Assembly: GCF_004327285.1 (NCBI RefSeq)
Contig: NZ_QJUI01000006.1
Coordinates: 124,001-188,000, forward strand
Origin: Phytopseudomonas daroniae
GTDB taxonomy: Bacteria; Pseudomonadota; Gammaproteobacteria; Pseudomonadales; Pseudomonadaceae
DNA: 64,000 nucleotides
Reading direction: 5' to 3'
Shown: in pieces, positions 17,269 to 27,482 of the stretch
Layout of the letters: each line of letters starts with the position of its first letter
How positions within the stretch are numbered: position 1 is the stretch's first letter
Position numbers and translations under genes: made by a program
The notes under the pieces: model-generated
Database searches by the model: none
What the model saw: only the letters and a program-made list of their open reading frames with translations
Told to the model about the DNA's origin: nothing

Positions 17269-18003
17269 CTATAACACCTGGCGCAGAAAAGCCTGCGCTC
17301 TTGGATCCTTCGGCTGGGCGAAGAACTCGGCAGGTGGTGCGTCCTCCAGCAGCTTGCCGTGATCGAAGAACAGCACACGATCCGCCACTTCACGGGCGAA
17401 GCCCATTTCGTGGGTGACGCAGACCATGGTCATGCCTTCCAGGGCCAGTTGCTTCATCACGTCGAGCACCTCACCGACCATTTCCGGGTCGAGGGCCGAG
17501 GTCGGTTCGTCGAACAACATCACCTTGGGATCCATGCACAGGGCGCGGGCAATGGCCACACGCTGCTGCTGGCCGCCGGACAGGCGCGACGGAAACTCGC
17601 CGGCCTTCTGGCCGATGCCGACCTTGTCCAGCAACGCCCGAGCCTTGGCCTCACGCTCGGCCTTACCGCGCTTGCGCACCACTTTCTGCGCCAGGCACAG
17701 GTTCTCCAGCACGGTCATGTGCGGGAACAGGTTGAAATGCTGGAACACCATGCCGACTTCGCGGCGGTAGGCGTTGATATCGGTTTTCGGCTTGGCCAGG
17801 TCGAGGCCGTCGATGCTTACCGAACCTTCATCCAGTTCTTCCAGGCCATTGAGGCAGCGCAGGAAGGTCGACTTGCCGGAACCCGACGGGCCGATCACCA
17901 CCAGCACTTCACCACGCGCCACCTGGGTAGTGACACCGTCGACAGCGCGCACCTGCTGGCCGCGGGCGTCGAACACCTTGATCAGATCACGGACTTCAAT
18001 CAC
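17269..18003 (-). CDS. Polar amino acid ABC transporter, ATP-binding protein
   Basis: This 244-residue ATPase powers uptake by the permease encoded just upstream. Walker [10 protein letters not shown] is near residue 38, followed by the Q-loop region [17 protein letters not shown], signature [15 protein letters not shown] near 135, Walker [15 protein letters not shown] and the switch His in [14 protein letters not shown]. These are GlnQ/AapP-family sequences. It overlaps the permease gene by eight bases, so translation is probably coupled. The amino acid carried is not evident. Confidence 0.93.
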   Translation of the reverse strand: MIEVRDLIKVFDARGQQVRAVDGVTTQVARGEVLVVIGPSGSGKSTFLRCLNGLEELDEGSVSIDGLDLAKPKTDINAYRREVGMVFQHFNLFPHMTVLENLCLAQKVVRKRGKAEREAKARALLDKVGIGQKAGEFPSRLSGGQQQRVAIARALCMDPKVMLFDEPTSALDPEMVGEVLDVMKQLALEGMTMVCVTHEMGFAREVADRVLFFDHGKLLEDAPPAEFFAQPKDPRAQAFLRQVL

Positions 18004-18958
18004 TTTGCGCGAGCCTCCGTTCCAGGCGGTTGGCGATCTGCGACAACGGCAGGTTGATTACCAGATAGAGCGCAGCCACGCAGAACCAGATCTCGAAGGT
18101 GGAGAACGAGGTGGTGATGGCTTCGCGGCCGCTCTTGGTCAGCTCGGTAATGGCGATCACCGAGACCAGCGAGGTGTCCTTGACCAGGCTGATGAACTGC
18201 CCGGCCAGCGGCGGCAGCACACGCTTGAACGCCTGCGGCAGAATCACGTGGCGCATCGATTGCGCAGCGCTCAAGCCCAGGGAGCGTGCCGCTTCATCCT
18301 GGCCACGGACGATGGACTGCACGCCAGCACGCACGATCTCAGCCACGTATGCGCCAGTGAACAGTGCCAGTGCCGCTACCCCGGCGAACTCGCGAGACAG
18401 ATCGAGCACCGTGCCGATGAAGAAATAGAAAATGAAAATCTGCACCAGCAACGGTGTACCGCGCACCAACTCGACGTAGATCGTCGACAGGTCGCGCAGC
18501 GTCGGGTTGGCCGAGAGCCGGCAAAGGCCGGTGACCAGGCCGATCAGCAGACCGAATACGCCCGCCGCCACGGATATCCACAGGGTCGTCCAGAGGCCCC
18601 AGAGCAAGGGCCCGGCGGCCCAGTGACGATTGACGCCGATGACATCGCCTTCGGCGACATCGTCGCCCTCGCTGAACTGCAGGCTGTCGCTTGCCACGCT
18701 CAGTTGCTGTTGCTCACCGCTTTCGCCAAGCAGCGTGACCAGGGCGTCGTCACCTTGCCGGCTGACGCTCTCGACGCGGCCGTAGTCGGCCGCCCGCTGA
18801 GCCTCTTCGGCATGATAGGCGAAGTACTGGGGAATGCGGTTCCAGCGCCATTCATAGGCGATCAGCGAGGTGGAATACCAGATCAGCACGGCAGCCACGA
18901 CCAGGATCAGACCGGTCAGCAGGTGCCAGGGCCAGGTTCGGCGTTGTTTTCTAGTCAC
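17996..18958 (-). CDS. Polar amino acid ABC transporter, permease protein
   Basis: This 320-residue inner-membrane protein belongs to the HisM/GlnP family. Its C-terminal half carries the usual EAA loop ([20 protein letters not shown]) and [16 protein letters not shown]. The first membrane helix (about 12-34) is separated from the permease core by a hydrophilic insertion of roughly 85 residues containing [20 protein letters not shown], which would lie outside the cytoplasm and is longer than usual. Only one permease gene is present, so it may form a homodimer. The start is GTG at 18958, with GGGA upstream. It follows the binding-protein gene by 115 bases, a gap that holds a hairpin. Confidence 0.9.
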   Translation of the reverse strand: MTRKQRRTWPWHLLTGLILVVAAVLIWYSTSLIAYEWRWNRIPQYFAYHAEEAQRAADYGRVESVSRQGDDALVTLLGESGEQQQLSVASDSLQFSEGDDVAEGDVIGVNRHWAAGPLLWGLWTTLWISVAAGVFGLLIGLVTGLCRLSANPTLRDLSTIYVELVRGTPLLVQIFIFYFFIGTVLDLSREFAGVAALALFTGAYVAEIVRAGVQSIVRGQDEAARSLGLSAAQSMRHVILPQAFKRVLPPLAGQFISLVKDTSLVSVIAITELTKSGREAITTSFSTFEIWFCVAALYLVINLPLSQIANRLERRLAQSD

Positions 18959-19039
18959 GATGAATCCCGCTATACAGGCAAAAGGCAGATTGGGCCGAAG
19001 AACCCGACCTGCCGCATCCAGCTGTTGCTCTTGCTTTTA

Positions 19040-19053
19040 CTCGAAGCTTCGAG
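19040..19053. other. Small palindrome between the binding-protein and permease genes
   Basis: CTCGAAGCTTCGAG is a perfect 14-base palindrome 20 bases after the binding-protein stop and about 80 bases before the permease start. It may stabilise the upstream mRNA so that the binding protein is made in excess. That role is inference, as such sequences are common between Pseudomonas genes. Confidence 0.3.
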
Positions 19054-19073
19054 CTTGCAGCTTACGGCTGCTT

Positions 19074-19865
19074 TTAGTCCATGTCCTTCAGCCAGTTAGT
19101 GTTCTTGAACCACTTGTCATGGATCCGATCGTAGGTGCCGTCTTCGCGGATCTGGTGCAACCAGTTGTTGATCCAGTTGATGCTGTCGTAGTCACCCTTC
19201 TTCAGACCGAAGGCCAGGGGTTCGAAGGTAAAGGGCTCGTCGAGAAACACCAGCTTGCCGGCGCCGGCCTTGTTCACCGCGACGACGTTGTACGGGGCGT
19301 CGTAGATGAAGGCATCGGCCTTGCCGTTGACCACGTCCATCACCGCTTCCTGCTCGTTGTCGAAGCCGCTGTACTTGGCCTGGGCGATCAGCTTCTTGGC
19401 GACCATCTCACCGGTGGTGCCGACTTTCGAGGTAATGCGGTAGTCGGCGCTGTTCAGATCCTTGTAGCTCTTGACCTTGTCTGCCAGCTCCTTGCGGATC
19501 AGCAGGGTCTGGCCGACCACGATGAAGGGCTCGGAGAAGTTGATGCGCAGGTTGCGCTCCTGGGTCAGGGTCATGCCCGAACCGATCATGTCGAACTTGT
19601 CGGTCAGCAGCGCCGGGATGATGCCGTCATAGGAGGTGGACACCAGCTCCAGCTTGACGCCCATGGCCTTGGTCATGGCCTTGAGCAGGTCGACTTCGAA
19701 GCCGATGATCTCGCCACGCTTGTTGGTCATTTCGAACGGCATGTAGGTCGGATCCATGCCCACGCGCAGGGTACCGCGCTTGACCGCGTCGTCGATGACG
19801 CCAGCCTGGGCGAGGCCGGTGAAGGCGCAGACGGATAACAGCAGTGAGGCGACAAGCTTTTTCAT
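19074..19865 (-). CDS. Polar amino acid ABC transporter, periplasmic binding protein
   Basis: The 263-residue product has a signal peptide (MKKLVASLLLSVCAFTGLAQ) and the family 3 solute-binding fold: GTLRVGMDPTYMPFEMTNKR near the N-terminus, then GEIIGFEVDLLKAMTKAMGV and a C-terminal SINWINNWLHQIREDGTYDR. It delivers an amino acid to the permease. ATG 19865 has AGGAGC seven bases before it and directly precedes the signal peptide; the longer open frame upstream is rejected. It is the first gene of a three-gene uptake operon. The specificity is unknown. Confidence 0.92.
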   Translation of the reverse strand: MKKLVASLLLSVCAFTGLAQAGVIDDAVKRGTLRVGMDPTYMPFEMTNKRGEIIGFEVDLLKAMTKAMGVKLELVSTSYDGIIPALLTDKFDMIGSGMTLTQERNLRINFSEPFIVVGQTLLIRKELADKVKSYKDLNSADYRITSKVGTTGEMVAKKLIAQAKYSGFDNEQEAVMDVVNGKADAFIYDAPYNVVAVNKAGAGKLVFLDEPFTFEPLAFGLKKGDYDSINWINNWLHQIREDGTYDRIHDKWFKNTNWLKDMD

Positions 19866-20068
19866 TCTTGCTCCTGAAGGGCAGACAGTTATAAGCGCCC
19901 GGGTCACGCACCGTGATGATGCAGGCGACAGGCCATGGGCGGAAAGGCGGCGCGGCATGCTAACCGTGATCGACGCAGATAGCGAGATATCAGCGCCTGA
20001 TCAGCGACAAACAGTACATGCCAGCGGCGAACGAGAAGGCAAGAAGCAGGCCAGGCCTGGCAGAGATG

Positions 20069-20506
20069 TCAGGTCTCCAGCAGAAAAGTCACCGGGCCAT
20101 CGTTGATCAGGTGCACCTGCATGTCCGCGCCGAAACGCCCGCTGGCGACCTGCGAATGCTGCGCCTGGGCCTGCTCGAGCAGATGGTCGAACAGCGCCTC
20201 GCCCAGGGCGGGCGGCGCGGCAGTGGAAAATCCGGGACGCAAGCCGCTGCGCGTGTCCGCGGCGAGGGTGAACTGCGAAACCAGCAGCAGACCACCGCCA
20301 ACATCCTTGAGCGACAGGTTCATCTTGCCCGCTTCGTCACTGAATACCCGGTAGTTGAGCAGTTTGTGCAGCAGCTTGGCGCAACTGGCCTGGTTGTCCT
20401 GCGGCTCGACGCCGACCAGCACCAGCAGGCCCTGGTCGATGGCGCCGACGGTTTCACCGGCTACATCGACCCGAGCACTGGTAACGCGTTGCAGCAATGC
20501 CTTCAT
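20069..20506 (-). CDS. dtd: D-aminoacyl-tRNA deacylase
   Basis: The enzyme hydrolyses D-amino acids wrongly attached to tRNA (D-Tyr-tRNA and others, also Gly-tRNA-Ala), protecting translation. The 145-residue length is exactly usual. The catalytic motifs [17 protein letters not shown] (SQFTL) and [10 protein letters not shown] (the GP motif) are present, as is the start [17 protein letters not shown]. Its ATG overlaps the end of pip by four bases, so the two genes are coupled. Confidence 0.97.
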   Translation of the reverse strand: MKALLQRVTSARVDVAGETVGAIDQGLLVLVGVEPQDNQASCAKLLHKLLNYRVFSDEAGKMNLSLKDVGGGLLLVSQFTLAADTRSGLRPGFSTAAPPALGEALFDHLLEQAQAQHSQVASGRFGADMQVHLINDGPVTFLLET

Positions 20507-21474
20507 GCTTCGTCCGGCGCCAGGTCGAGCAGGCGATGGGCGATCTCGTCAGCGGCGCGCACCAGCGCATCGGCGATGCCCGGCTCGGCGGCGGCGTGGC
20601 CCGCCTCGCGGATGATCTGCAACTCGCTGTTGGGCCACGCCTGGTGCAGCGCCCAGGCGTTGTCCAACGGGCAGATCACGTCGTAGCGGCCATGCACGAT
20701 GATGCCTGGCAGATGGGCAATCTTCGGCATGTCGCGCAGTAATTGATCGGGTTCGAGGAAGGCGTCGTTGACGAAGTAGTGGCACTCGATGCGAGCGATC
20801 GACAGCGCCCGCAGGCTTTCGGCGAAACGATCGACCACCTGCGGGTTGGGCCGCAGCGTGGCGGTACGCCCTTCCCAGCACGACCAGGCCTTGGCCGCAT
20901 GCATCTGGGCAATCTGGTCGGCGCCGGTCAGGCGCTTGTAGAACGCCTGCATGAGATCGCCCTGCTCCTCGGCCGGAATCGGCGCCAGGTAGTCCTGCCA
21001 GTAATCGGGGAACAGACGGCTGGCGCCTTCCTGGTAGAACCAGCGAAATTCCTGCGGCCGGCACAGAAAGATGCCGCGCAGGATCAGCGCATGCACGCGA
21101 TCCGGGTGAGTCTGGGCATAAGCCAGCGACAGGGTCGAACCCCAGGAGCCGCCGAACAGCACCCATTTGTCGATGCCCAGGTGCTCACGGATACGCTCCA
21201 TGTCGGCGACCAGATCCCAGGTGGTGTTGTTCTCCAGGCTGGCGTGTGGCGTGGAGCGGCCACAACCACGCTGATCGAAGGTGACGATGCGATACAGGTT
21301 CGGATCGAAATAGCAGCGGCTCGCCGAGTCGCAACCGGCGCCAGGGCCGCCATGCACGAACAGCACCGGCAGACCATCCGCCGAGCCGCTCTCGTCCACA
21401 TAGAGAACGTGCGGGGCGTCTACCGCCAACTCGTGACGGGCGTACGGTTTGATCTCCGGATACAGCGTCTGCAT
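20503..21474 (-). CDS. pip: Prolyl aminopeptidase
   Basis: This cytoplasmic alpha/beta-hydrolase removes N-terminal proline from peptides. The 323-residue protein has the oxyanion motif [10 protein letters not shown] near residue 42, the nucleophile elbow [17 protein letters not shown] with Ser near 110, the family signature [18 protein letters not shown], a late Asp in [10 protein letters not shown] and the His in [11 protein letters not shown], which together form the catalytic triad. AGGAG lies six bases before the start. It is followed directly by dtd with a four-base overlap. Confidence 0.96.
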   Translation of the reverse strand: MQTLYPEIKPYARHELAVDAPHVLYVDESGSADGLPVLFVHGGPGAGCDSASRCYFDPNLYRIVTFDQRGCGRSTPHASLENNTTWDLVADMERIREHLGIDKWVLFGGSWGSTLSLAYAQTHPDRVHALILRGIFLCRPQEFRWFYQEGASRLFPDYWQDYLAPIPAEEQGDLMQAFYKRLTGADQIAQMHAAKAWSCWEGRTATLRPNPQVVDRFAESLRALSIARIECHYFVNDAFLEPDQLLRDMPKIAHLPGIIVHGRYDVICPLDNAWALHQAWPNSELQIIREAGHAAAEPGIADALVRAADEIAHRLLDLAPDEA

Positions 21475-21576
21475 GGTGCGCTCCTGAGGAAAATTTGAGG
21501 TAGGCTCGGGCCGCCCGCATGTCGAACGGGCTGTTGCGCTCGTCCGGGCATCATAACCATGAAAAAGGAATTCGGC

Positions 21577-22008
21577 ATGCCGATCCGGAAATTTGCCCTG
21601 CCCCTCCTGTTCGCCCTGCTACTGGCCGGTTGCGCAGCGGAGGATGACCCGCAGGCCACGCTCGAAGCGGCCGTGCAGCAACTGCAAGACAATCTGCAGG
21701 CGAAGAAGACCGCTGCAGTGCTCGAGCAGTTGCACGGCGAGTTTCTCGCCCAGCAGACCAATGATCGGGATTGGGCAAAGCGCACCATGACCCTGCTGTT
21801 CCTGCGCCACAACAACGTCAAGGTACTCGCCCTGAGCAAGGACAGTCGCATCGATACCACCTACCGCGACAAAGGCTATACCGACGCGCAGGTGGCGCTG
21901 ACCGGGGCCGAAGGCTTGATCCCCGACAGCGCACGGCATGTCAACGTGAAGCTCGAATGGTGGCAGGACGACGGCGAGTGGAGACTGGTGCGGCTGGAAT
22001 GGGATTGA
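21577..22008 (+). CDS. Putative lipoprotein of unknown function
   Basis: The 143-residue product begins MPIRKFALPLLFALLLAGCA, a lipoprotein signal with lipobox LLAGC, so it is probably anchored to a membrane facing the periplasm. The mature part is rich in Gln/Ala helices, then has strands such as HVNVKLEWWQDDGEWRLVRL. I recognise no domain. An ATG at 21559 is also in frame, but AAGGA seven bases before 21577 favours the shorter form. It diverges from pip and stands alone. Confidence 0.75.
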   Translation: MPIRKFALPLLFALLLAGCAAEDDPQATLEAAVQQLQDNLQAKKTAAVLEQLHGEFLAQQTNDRDWAKRTMTLLFLRHNNVKVLALSKDSRIDTTYRDKGYTDAQVALTGAEGLIPDSARHVNVKLEWWQDDGEWRLVRLEWD

Positions 22009-22037
22009 GGCTCCGGTGACGAACGTGCTGGCGAATC

Positions 22038-22196
22038 GTAGGGCGGGTGGAGGCGCACTCGGTATGCCGGTCATTCTCGATGCAAGGCGCCATAACCCAC
22101 CACCGGTGCACCACCCGATACCGCCTGATGGGTTACGCAGCGCCCACGACTGGATTGCCTGACCCTTCACTGCTCGGCGCTGCTCACCATCCTACG
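22038..22196. repeat. Intergenic repeat of the GTAGGG...CCTACG type
   Basis: The stretch begins GTAGGGCGGGTGGAGGCGC, has internal complementary words CATAACCCACCACCGGTG and GATGGGTTACGCAGCGCC, and ends ACCATCCTACG. It resembles the ends of the 3480 tandem repeat and lies between the lipoprotein gene and hutG. No gene is visible in this 227-base gap. Confidence 0.6.
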
Positions 22197-22235
22197 CGTC
22201 CACCCGAGCCACAGAACGATGACGGCTCAACGGAT

Positions 22236-23039
22236 TCAGGCCGGGTAACGCTCCTCTCCCCACGCCAGTAGCGTGCGCAGCAATTGCTCGAGCACTTGCC
22301 GGGTCGGCCGTGCCAGCGCTTCGCGATAAGTGAAGGGGGCTACCTCATCCATATAGGTGCACTGCGCCAGCTCCAGCTGCACCGCATGGATGTGTTCTGC
22401 CGGATTACCGTAATGACGGGTGATATGCCCACCCTTGAAGCGCCCATTGAGCACATGGCTGTAGCCACGCGCCTCGCTGCACGCCGCCTGCAACCGCTCG
22501 GCCAACTGTGCATCGCAGCTCGCGCCATTGAAGGTACCGAGGTTGAAGTCCGGCAGTTTGCCGTCGAACAGGTGCGCGATCACCGAGCGGATCGAGTGGG
22601 CGTCGAAAAGCAATGCATAGCCGAACTGCGCCTTAAGCCGTGTCAGCTCTTGCTGCAAGGTGCGGTGATACGGCGTCCAGATCTGTTGCAGATACCTGGC
22701 GCGCTCTTCTTTCGAAGGCTCCAATCCCTCCCGGAACAAGGGAGTGCCATCGAACAGCGTCGCCGGGTACAACCCGGTGGTGGCGCCGGCGTACAAGGGC
22801 TTGTCGTCGGCTGGGCGGTTCAGGTCGATGACAAAGCGCGAGTACTCGGCGGCCAGGGTGCTGGCACCCAGTTGTTCGGCAAAGTCATACAACTGCGGGA
22901 TGTGCCAGTCGGTATCCGACAGGTTGTGCGCATCAGCAACCAACCCGGCCTCGACCGCCGGGGTCAGACGCAACCCTGCGTGGGGCATGCTGATCAGCAG
23001 CGGCACGCGACCTTGTTTGAAACTCAGAACCCTATCCAC
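22236..23039 (-). CDS. hutG: N-formylglutamate deformylase
   Basis: This is the last step of the five-step histidine pathway: N-formyl-L-glutamate to glutamate and formate. The 267-residue protein shows LISMPHAGLRLTPAVE, LSDTDWHIPQLYDFA and LLFDAHSIRSVIAHLFDG, the conserved blocks that hold the likely zinc ligands of this FGase family. The start is GTG at 23039 with AGGAG seven bases upstream. It is the final gene of the hutU-to-hutG series and starts 10 bases after hutI ends. Confidence 0.95.
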   Translation of the reverse strand: MDRVLSFKQGRVPLLISMPHAGLRLTPAVEAGLVADAHNLSDTDWHIPQLYDFAEQLGASTLAAEYSRFVIDLNRPADDKPLYAGATTGLYPATLFDGTPLFREGLEPSKEERARYLQQIWTPYHRTLQQELTRLKAQFGYALLFDAHSIRSVIAHLFDGKLPDFNLGTFNGASCDAQLAERLQAACSEARGYSHVLNGRFKGGHITRHYGNPAEHIHAVQLELAQCTYMDEVAPFTYREALARPTRQVLEQLLRTLLAWGEERYPA

Positions 23040-23049
23040 AACCGCTCTC

Positions 23050-24255
23050 CTAAAGACGTGTTTCGATACCGTGACGCACGACGCGCTTGTCTAGCTCACC
23101 GCCCAGCCAGTAGGCCAGATCGGCCGGCCGGTCGATCTGCCAGGCGACGAAATCCGCGACCTTGCCGACCTCCAGCGAGCCGTGGGTAGCGGCCATGCCC
23201 AACGCCTGCGCCGCGTGAATGGTGACGCCGGCCAGTGCTTCTTCCGGGGTCATGCGAAAACAGGTGCAGGCCATGTTCAGCATCAGGCGTAGTGACAATC
23301 CCGGCGAGGTACCTGGATTGAGGTCGCTGGCGACAGCCATCTTCACGCCGTGCTTACGCAAGGCATCCATCGGTGGCAACTGGGTTTCGCGCAGGAAGTA
23401 GAACGCTCCCGGCAGCAGCACTGCGACGGTGTCGGATTCAGCCATGGCGATGGCGTCTTCTTCTGTCATGAATTCCAGGTGATCGGCGGACAACGCGCGA
23501 TAGCGCGCTGCCAGGCTGGAACCGTGCAGCGACGACAGTTGCTCGGCGTGCAGTTTTACCGGCAGACCGAGTTTCCGCGCGGCGATGAAGACGCGCTCGA
23601 CCTGCTCCGGCGAGAACGCCAGGTATTCGCAGAATGCATCCACCGCATCGACCAGGCCCTCGGCGGCCAGGGCCGGCAGCAGCTCGGCGCAGATGTGTTC
23701 GATATAAGCGTCCGCGCGCCCCACGTACTCCGGCGGCAACGCGTGGGCAGCCAGGCAGGTGCTGCGCACGCTGATCGGCAGCTCGTCACCCAGACGACGG
23801 ATCACCCGCAGGATCTTGCGTTCGCTGGCCAGATCCAGGCCGTAGCCGGATTTCACCTCCAGCGTCGTCACGCCATCGCGCATCAGGCTCTGCAGCCGTT
23901 TGGCCGCACTGACGAACAGTTCATCTTCCGACGCCTCACGGGTGGCGCGCACGGTGCTGGCGATACCGCCCCCCCGAGCCGCGATTTCCGCGTAGCTGAC
24001 GCCTTGCAGGCGTTGCTCGAACTCACCGCTGCGGTTACCACCGAACACGCTGTGGGTGTGGCAATCGATCAGGCCCGGCGTGACCCAGGCGCCCTGCAGA
24101 TCATGGACAGCCGGATAGTCAGCGGATGGCAATTGCTGGCGTGGGCCGATCCACTCGATGTGCGTCGCGCAGGTCACGATGGCCGCGTCCTCGATGATCG
24201 AGTAGACACCGTGCGCCATGCTTGCCACATGGCAGTGTTGCCAGAGGGTTTTCAT
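23050..24255 (-). CDS. hutI: Imidazolonepropionase
   Basis: The enzyme hydrolyses imidazolone propionate to N-formimino-L-glutamate, the third histidine-degradation step. The 401-residue protein is an amidohydrolase: [20 protein letters not shown] near residue 65 carries the HxH metal site, [19 protein letters not shown] a further ligand region, and [19 protein letters not shown] the late Asp. GAGGA precedes the start. It lies between hutH and hutG on the same strand. Confidence 0.97.
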   Translation of the reverse strand: MKTLWQHCHVASMAHGVYSIIEDAAIVTCATHIEWIGPRQQLPSADYPAVHDLQGAWVTPGLIDCHTHSVFGGNRSGEFEQRLQGVSYAEIAARGGGIASTVRATREASEDELFVSAAKRLQSLMRDGVTTLEVKSGYGLDLASERKILRVIRRLGDELPISVRSTCLAAHALPPEYVGRADAYIEHICAELLPALAAEGLVDAVDAFCEYLAFSPEQVERVFIAARKLGLPVKLHAEQLSSLHGSSLAARYRALSADHLEFMTEEDAIAMAESDTVAVLLPGAFYFLRETQLPPMDALRKHGVKMAVASDLNPGTSPGLSLRLMLNMACTCFRMTPEEALAGVTIHAAQALGMAATHGSLEVGKVADFVAWQIDRPADLAYWLGGELDKRVVRHGIETRL

Positions 24256-24279
24256 CCACAGTCCTCGTCTGGTGAGCGA

Positions 24280-25812
24280 TTAGAGACTAGGCAGCAGCTT
24301 CGCGGTAATCAGCCCGCTCAGGCACCGCGAAGCCAGCAACTCGGTCGCCGCATGAATGTCTGGCGCAAAGAACCGGTCTTTCTCGTAGAACGGCACTTCG
24401 CTGCGAAGAAGCGCCCGCGCCTGCTCCAGTTTCGGCGACGTCTTCAGGCCGTTGCGCAGATCCAGGCCCTGGGCGGCAGCCAACCACTCGACCGCGAGAA
24501 TGCCGCGGGTGTTCTCGGCCATTTCCCACAAACGCTTGCCTGCGGCCGGCGCCATGGAGACGTGGTCTTCCTGATTGGCCGACGTCGGTATGCTGTCCAC
24601 CGAATGCGGATGCGCCAGCGCCTTGTTCTCGCTGGCCAGTGCCGCCGCGGTTACCTGAGCGATCATGAACCCGGAGTTGACCCCGCCGTTGGCCACCAGG
24701 AACGGCGGCAGCTGCGACATGTGCTTGTCCATCATCAGCGAGATGCGCCGCTCACTCAGGGAGCCGATTTCGGCGATGGCCAGGGCCAGGTTGTCGGCGG
24801 CCATGGCCACCGGCTCGGCGTGGAAGTTGCCACCAGAAATCACCTCGCCCTCGGCGGCGAATACCAGCGGGTTGTCGGACACCGCGTTGGCCTCGATCAC
24901 CAGTACCTCGGCGGCCTGCCGCAGTTGGGTCAGACAGGCGCCCATGACTTGCGGCTGGCAACGCAGGGAGTACGGATCCTGCACCTTGTCGCAGTTCTGG
25001 TGCGACTGGGAGACTTCGCTGCGTTCGCCCAGCAGATCGCGGTAAGCGGCGGCGGCATCGATCTGGCCCTTTTGCCCGCGGGCGGCGTGGATGCGAGCGT
25101 CGAACGGCGAGCGCGAACCCAGCACGGCCTCAACCGTCATGCTGCCCAGCGCCAGGGCAGCAGCGAATAGATCCTCGCCCTCGAACAGACCGCGCAGGGC
25201 GAACGCGGTGGAGACCTGGGTGCCGTTGAGCAATGCCAGCCCCTCTTTCGCCGCGAGCGTCAGCGGCGTCAGCCCTGCAACGCTCAGCGCTTCGCCGGCC
25301 GACAGCCACTCGCCCCGGTAACGCGCCTTGCCCTCGCCCAGCAGCACCAGCGACATATGCGCCAGCGGTGCGAGGTCGCCGGAGGCGCCAACCGACCCCT
25401 TGAGTGGAATATGCGGATAGATCTCGGCATTGATCAGCGCAATCAGCGCATCGATCACCTGCCGACGAATCCCCGAGAAACCGCGGCTGAGGCTGTTGAC
25501 CTTGAGCACCATCACCAGCCGCACCAACGCATCGCTGATCGGCTCGCCGATACCGGCGGCGTGGGACAGCACCAGGGAACGCTGGAGGTTTTCCAGGTCT
25601 GCGCTGGCGATGCGGGTCGAGGCCAGCAAGCCAAAACCGGTGTTGATCCCGTAGGCGGTGCGGTTGTCGGCGAGGATCTGCTCCACGCAGGCGACGCTGG
25701 CGTCGATCTGGGCCGAGGCACTGACGTCGAGGGTCAGCCTGACCGGCTGTTGGTAAACCTCACGCAGTTGAGCCAGGCTCAGTTGGCCGGGAATCAGGTT
25801 CAGCGCAGTCAT
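24280..25812 (-). CDS. hutH: Histidine ammonia-lyase
   Basis: The enzyme deaminates L-histidine to trans-urocanate and ammonia, the first step of the pathway. The 510-residue protein has the MIO prosthetic-group precursor Ala-Ser-Gly in [20 protein letters not shown] (about residues 143-145) and the catalytic tyrosine loop [12 protein letters not shown]. It also has [17 protein letters not shown] and the later [13 protein letters not shown] block. ATG 25812 was chosen because AAGGAG lies six bases upstream; the open frame beyond it is unrelated. It sits between a MIO-less paralogue and hutI. Confidence 0.97.
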   Translation of the reverse strand: MTALNLIPGQLSLAQLREVYQQPVRLTLDVSASAQIDASVACVEQILADNRTAYGINTGFGLLASTRIASADLENLQRSLVLSHAAGIGEPISDALVRLVMVLKVNSLSRGFSGIRRQVIDALIALINAEIYPHIPLKGSVGASGDLAPLAHMSLVLLGEGKARYRGEWLSAGEALSVAGLTPLTLAAKEGLALLNGTQVSTAFALRGLFEGEDLFAAALALGSMTVEAVLGSRSPFDARIHAARGQKGQIDAAAAYRDLLGERSEVSQSHQNCDKVQDPYSLRCQPQVMGACLTQLRQAAEVLVIEANAVSDNPLVFAAEGEVISGGNFHAEPVAMAADNLALAIAEIGSLSERRISLMMDKHMSQLPPFLVANGGVNSGFMIAQVTAAALASENKALAHPHSVDSIPTSANQEDHVSMAPAAGKRLWEMAENTRGILAVEWLAAAQGLDLRNGLKTSPKLEQARALLRSEVPFYEKDRFFAPDIHAATELLASRCLSGLITAKLLPSL

Positions 25813-25922
25813 GTCGTGCTCCTTTTGAGCGTTTCTTGTTAACTGACCAGCCGCTGCGGAGTTATCCGTCGCTATCGGCCTTTTGGGCTTCAAGCGTCTT
25901 GGCCCGCTGGCAGGAATGGATT

Positions 25923-27482
25923 TCAGTGCAAATCGGGTAACGCCTCGTGCAGCACATTCGGATCTTTCAATAGGCTCGCGACGGCCGCGATATCCGGCGC
26001 CAGCCAGCGATCCTGATCGTAGGCAGGCACCCGCTCGCGCAGCAGTCGCCACGCCGTATCGGTGCCCCGGCCAAAGCGCTGCGTCTTGAGGAATTCAAAG
26101 GCTTGAGCGGCCAGCAAATATTCGATGGCAAGGATCTGCGTGCAGTTTTCCAGCGCGCGCTGCAGCTTCAGCGCAGCATTGGTGCCCATGCTCAGGTGAT
26201 CTTCCTGCAGCCCCGAGGTGACGAAGTTGTCGAGCACCGCCGGTTGCGCCAACTGGCGATTTTCCGCGCACAGGGACGCGGCGACGTATTGCACGATCAT
26301 CATTCCCGAGTTCACCCCGGGGTTGGCCACCAGAAAGGCCGGCAAGCCGCTGACGTGGGGGTTGATCAGACGATCCAGACGGCGCTCGGCAATCGAGCCG
26401 AGTTCGGCCATCGCGATGGCCAGCAGATCCGCCGCCAGCGCTACCGACTGCCCGTGCGGGTTGGCTTGCGACATGACCCGAAAACTGTCTGGCGTGCCCA
26501 TCAACAGCGGATTGTCGGTGCAGCCGTTGAGCTCGGTTTGCACCTGCCTGATCGCGTGCTCCAACTGATCACGCGCAGCACCATGTACCTGTGGAATCGA
26601 GCGAATACTCAGCGCGTCCTGCGTGCGAATACCTTTGCTCGAGACGATCACCTCGCTGCCCTCCAGCAAGGCTCGCAGGTTGCTACCCACCCGTTGCATG
26701 CCCGGGTGTGGCTTGAGCGCGATAATGTCGGCATCGAACGCATCGATCTGGCCACGCTGGGCTTCGAAACTCATGGCACCGATCACATCGGCCCATTGCA
26801 ACAGCCGCGTGGCATCGGCAACCGCCAGACAACTGAGGCCACTCATGCAGGGCGTGCCGTTGACCAGGCAGAGACCATCCTTGGCCCCCAGTTGCACTGG
26901 TTGCAGGCCTTCTGCGGCCAGGGCCTGTTGCGCGGCAACGATCTGCCCGCGATAGCTGACAGCCCCCACGCCGAGCAACGCGATACCGATGTGAGCCATG
27001 TGGGTCAGGTAACCCACCGAGCCCTGGGAAGGCACCTGCGGGGTGATGCCACGATTGAGCAGCGCCAGCAGGGCCTCGACCACCTGACGATGAATGCCGG
27101 ATCTGCCGTGGCTGTAATTGAGGATGGCCGCGCAGATGATCGCCCGCACCTGCTCATCGGCCAGTACCACGCCAACGCCACAAGCATGGCTGAGCAAGGT
27201 GTTGCGCGACAACTGGCTCAGTTGTTCGTCCTTGAGCGAGACGTTGCACAGCGCGCCCAGCCCGGTATTGACGCCATAGGCGCGCTCGCCACTGGCGACG
27301 ATGCGCTGGACGATGGCCTGGGCGTTGTCGATCCGCGCCCAGGCCTCGGTCGACAGCTCGAGCGGTGCAGCATGGCGGGCGACCGCCAGCACATCCTGCC
27401 AACGCAATGGGGCGGCGGCGATGACGACTTTTTCAGCCTGGGACATCGTTGGTATCTCGAACTTGATCGTTGCACCGCTCAT
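25923..27482 (-). CDS. HutH-family ammonia-lyase homologue lacking the MIO tripeptide
   Basis: The 519-residue product is homologous along its whole length to histidine ammonia-lyase: [20 protein letters not shown] near residue 70, [36 protein letters not shown] and LQEDHLSMG. Where HutH has [15 protein letters not shown], this protein has GSVG directly followed by [14 protein letters not shown]. The Ala-Ser-Gly that forms the MIO cofactor is therefore missing as a clean three-residue deletion. It probably cannot work as a classical MIO lyase. Its ATG overlaps the stop of hutV (TGATG), so it is coupled to the transporter. A second lyase-like gene in hut clusters is known in pseudomonads, and its role is not settled. 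A regulatory or structural partner of HutH is one possibility. Confidence 0.9.
   Translation of the reverse strand: MSGATIKFEIPTMSQAEKVVIAAAPLRWQDVLAVARHAAPLELSTEAWARIDNAQAIVQRIVASGERAYGVNTGLGALCNVSLKDEQLSQLSRNTLLSHACGVGVVLADEQVRAIICAAILNYSHGRSGIHRQVVEALLALLNRGITPQVPSQGSVGYLTHMAHIGIALLGVGAVSYRGQIVAAQQALAAEGLQPVQLGAKDGLCLVNGTPCMSGLSCLAVADATRLLQWADVIGAMSFEAQRGQIDAFDADIIALKPHPGMQRVGSNLRALLEGSEVIVSSKGIRTQDALSIRSIPQVHGAARDQLEHAIRQVQTELNGCTDNPLLMGTPDSFRVMSQANPHGQSVALAADLLAIAMAELGSIAERRLDRLINPHVSGLPAFLVANPGVNSGMMIVQYVAASLCAENRQLAQPAVLDNFVTSGLQEDHLSMGTNAALKLQRALENCTQILAIEYLLAAQAFEFLKTQRFGRGTDTAWRLLRERVPAYDQDRWLAPDIAAVASLLKDPNVLHEALPDLH

Noticed and set aside
17050..17274. 74-codon open frame between the retropepsin-like gene and the ABC genes
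   Set aside because: Most of it is made of the palindromic repeats at 17143 and 17221, so it is unlikely to be a gene.
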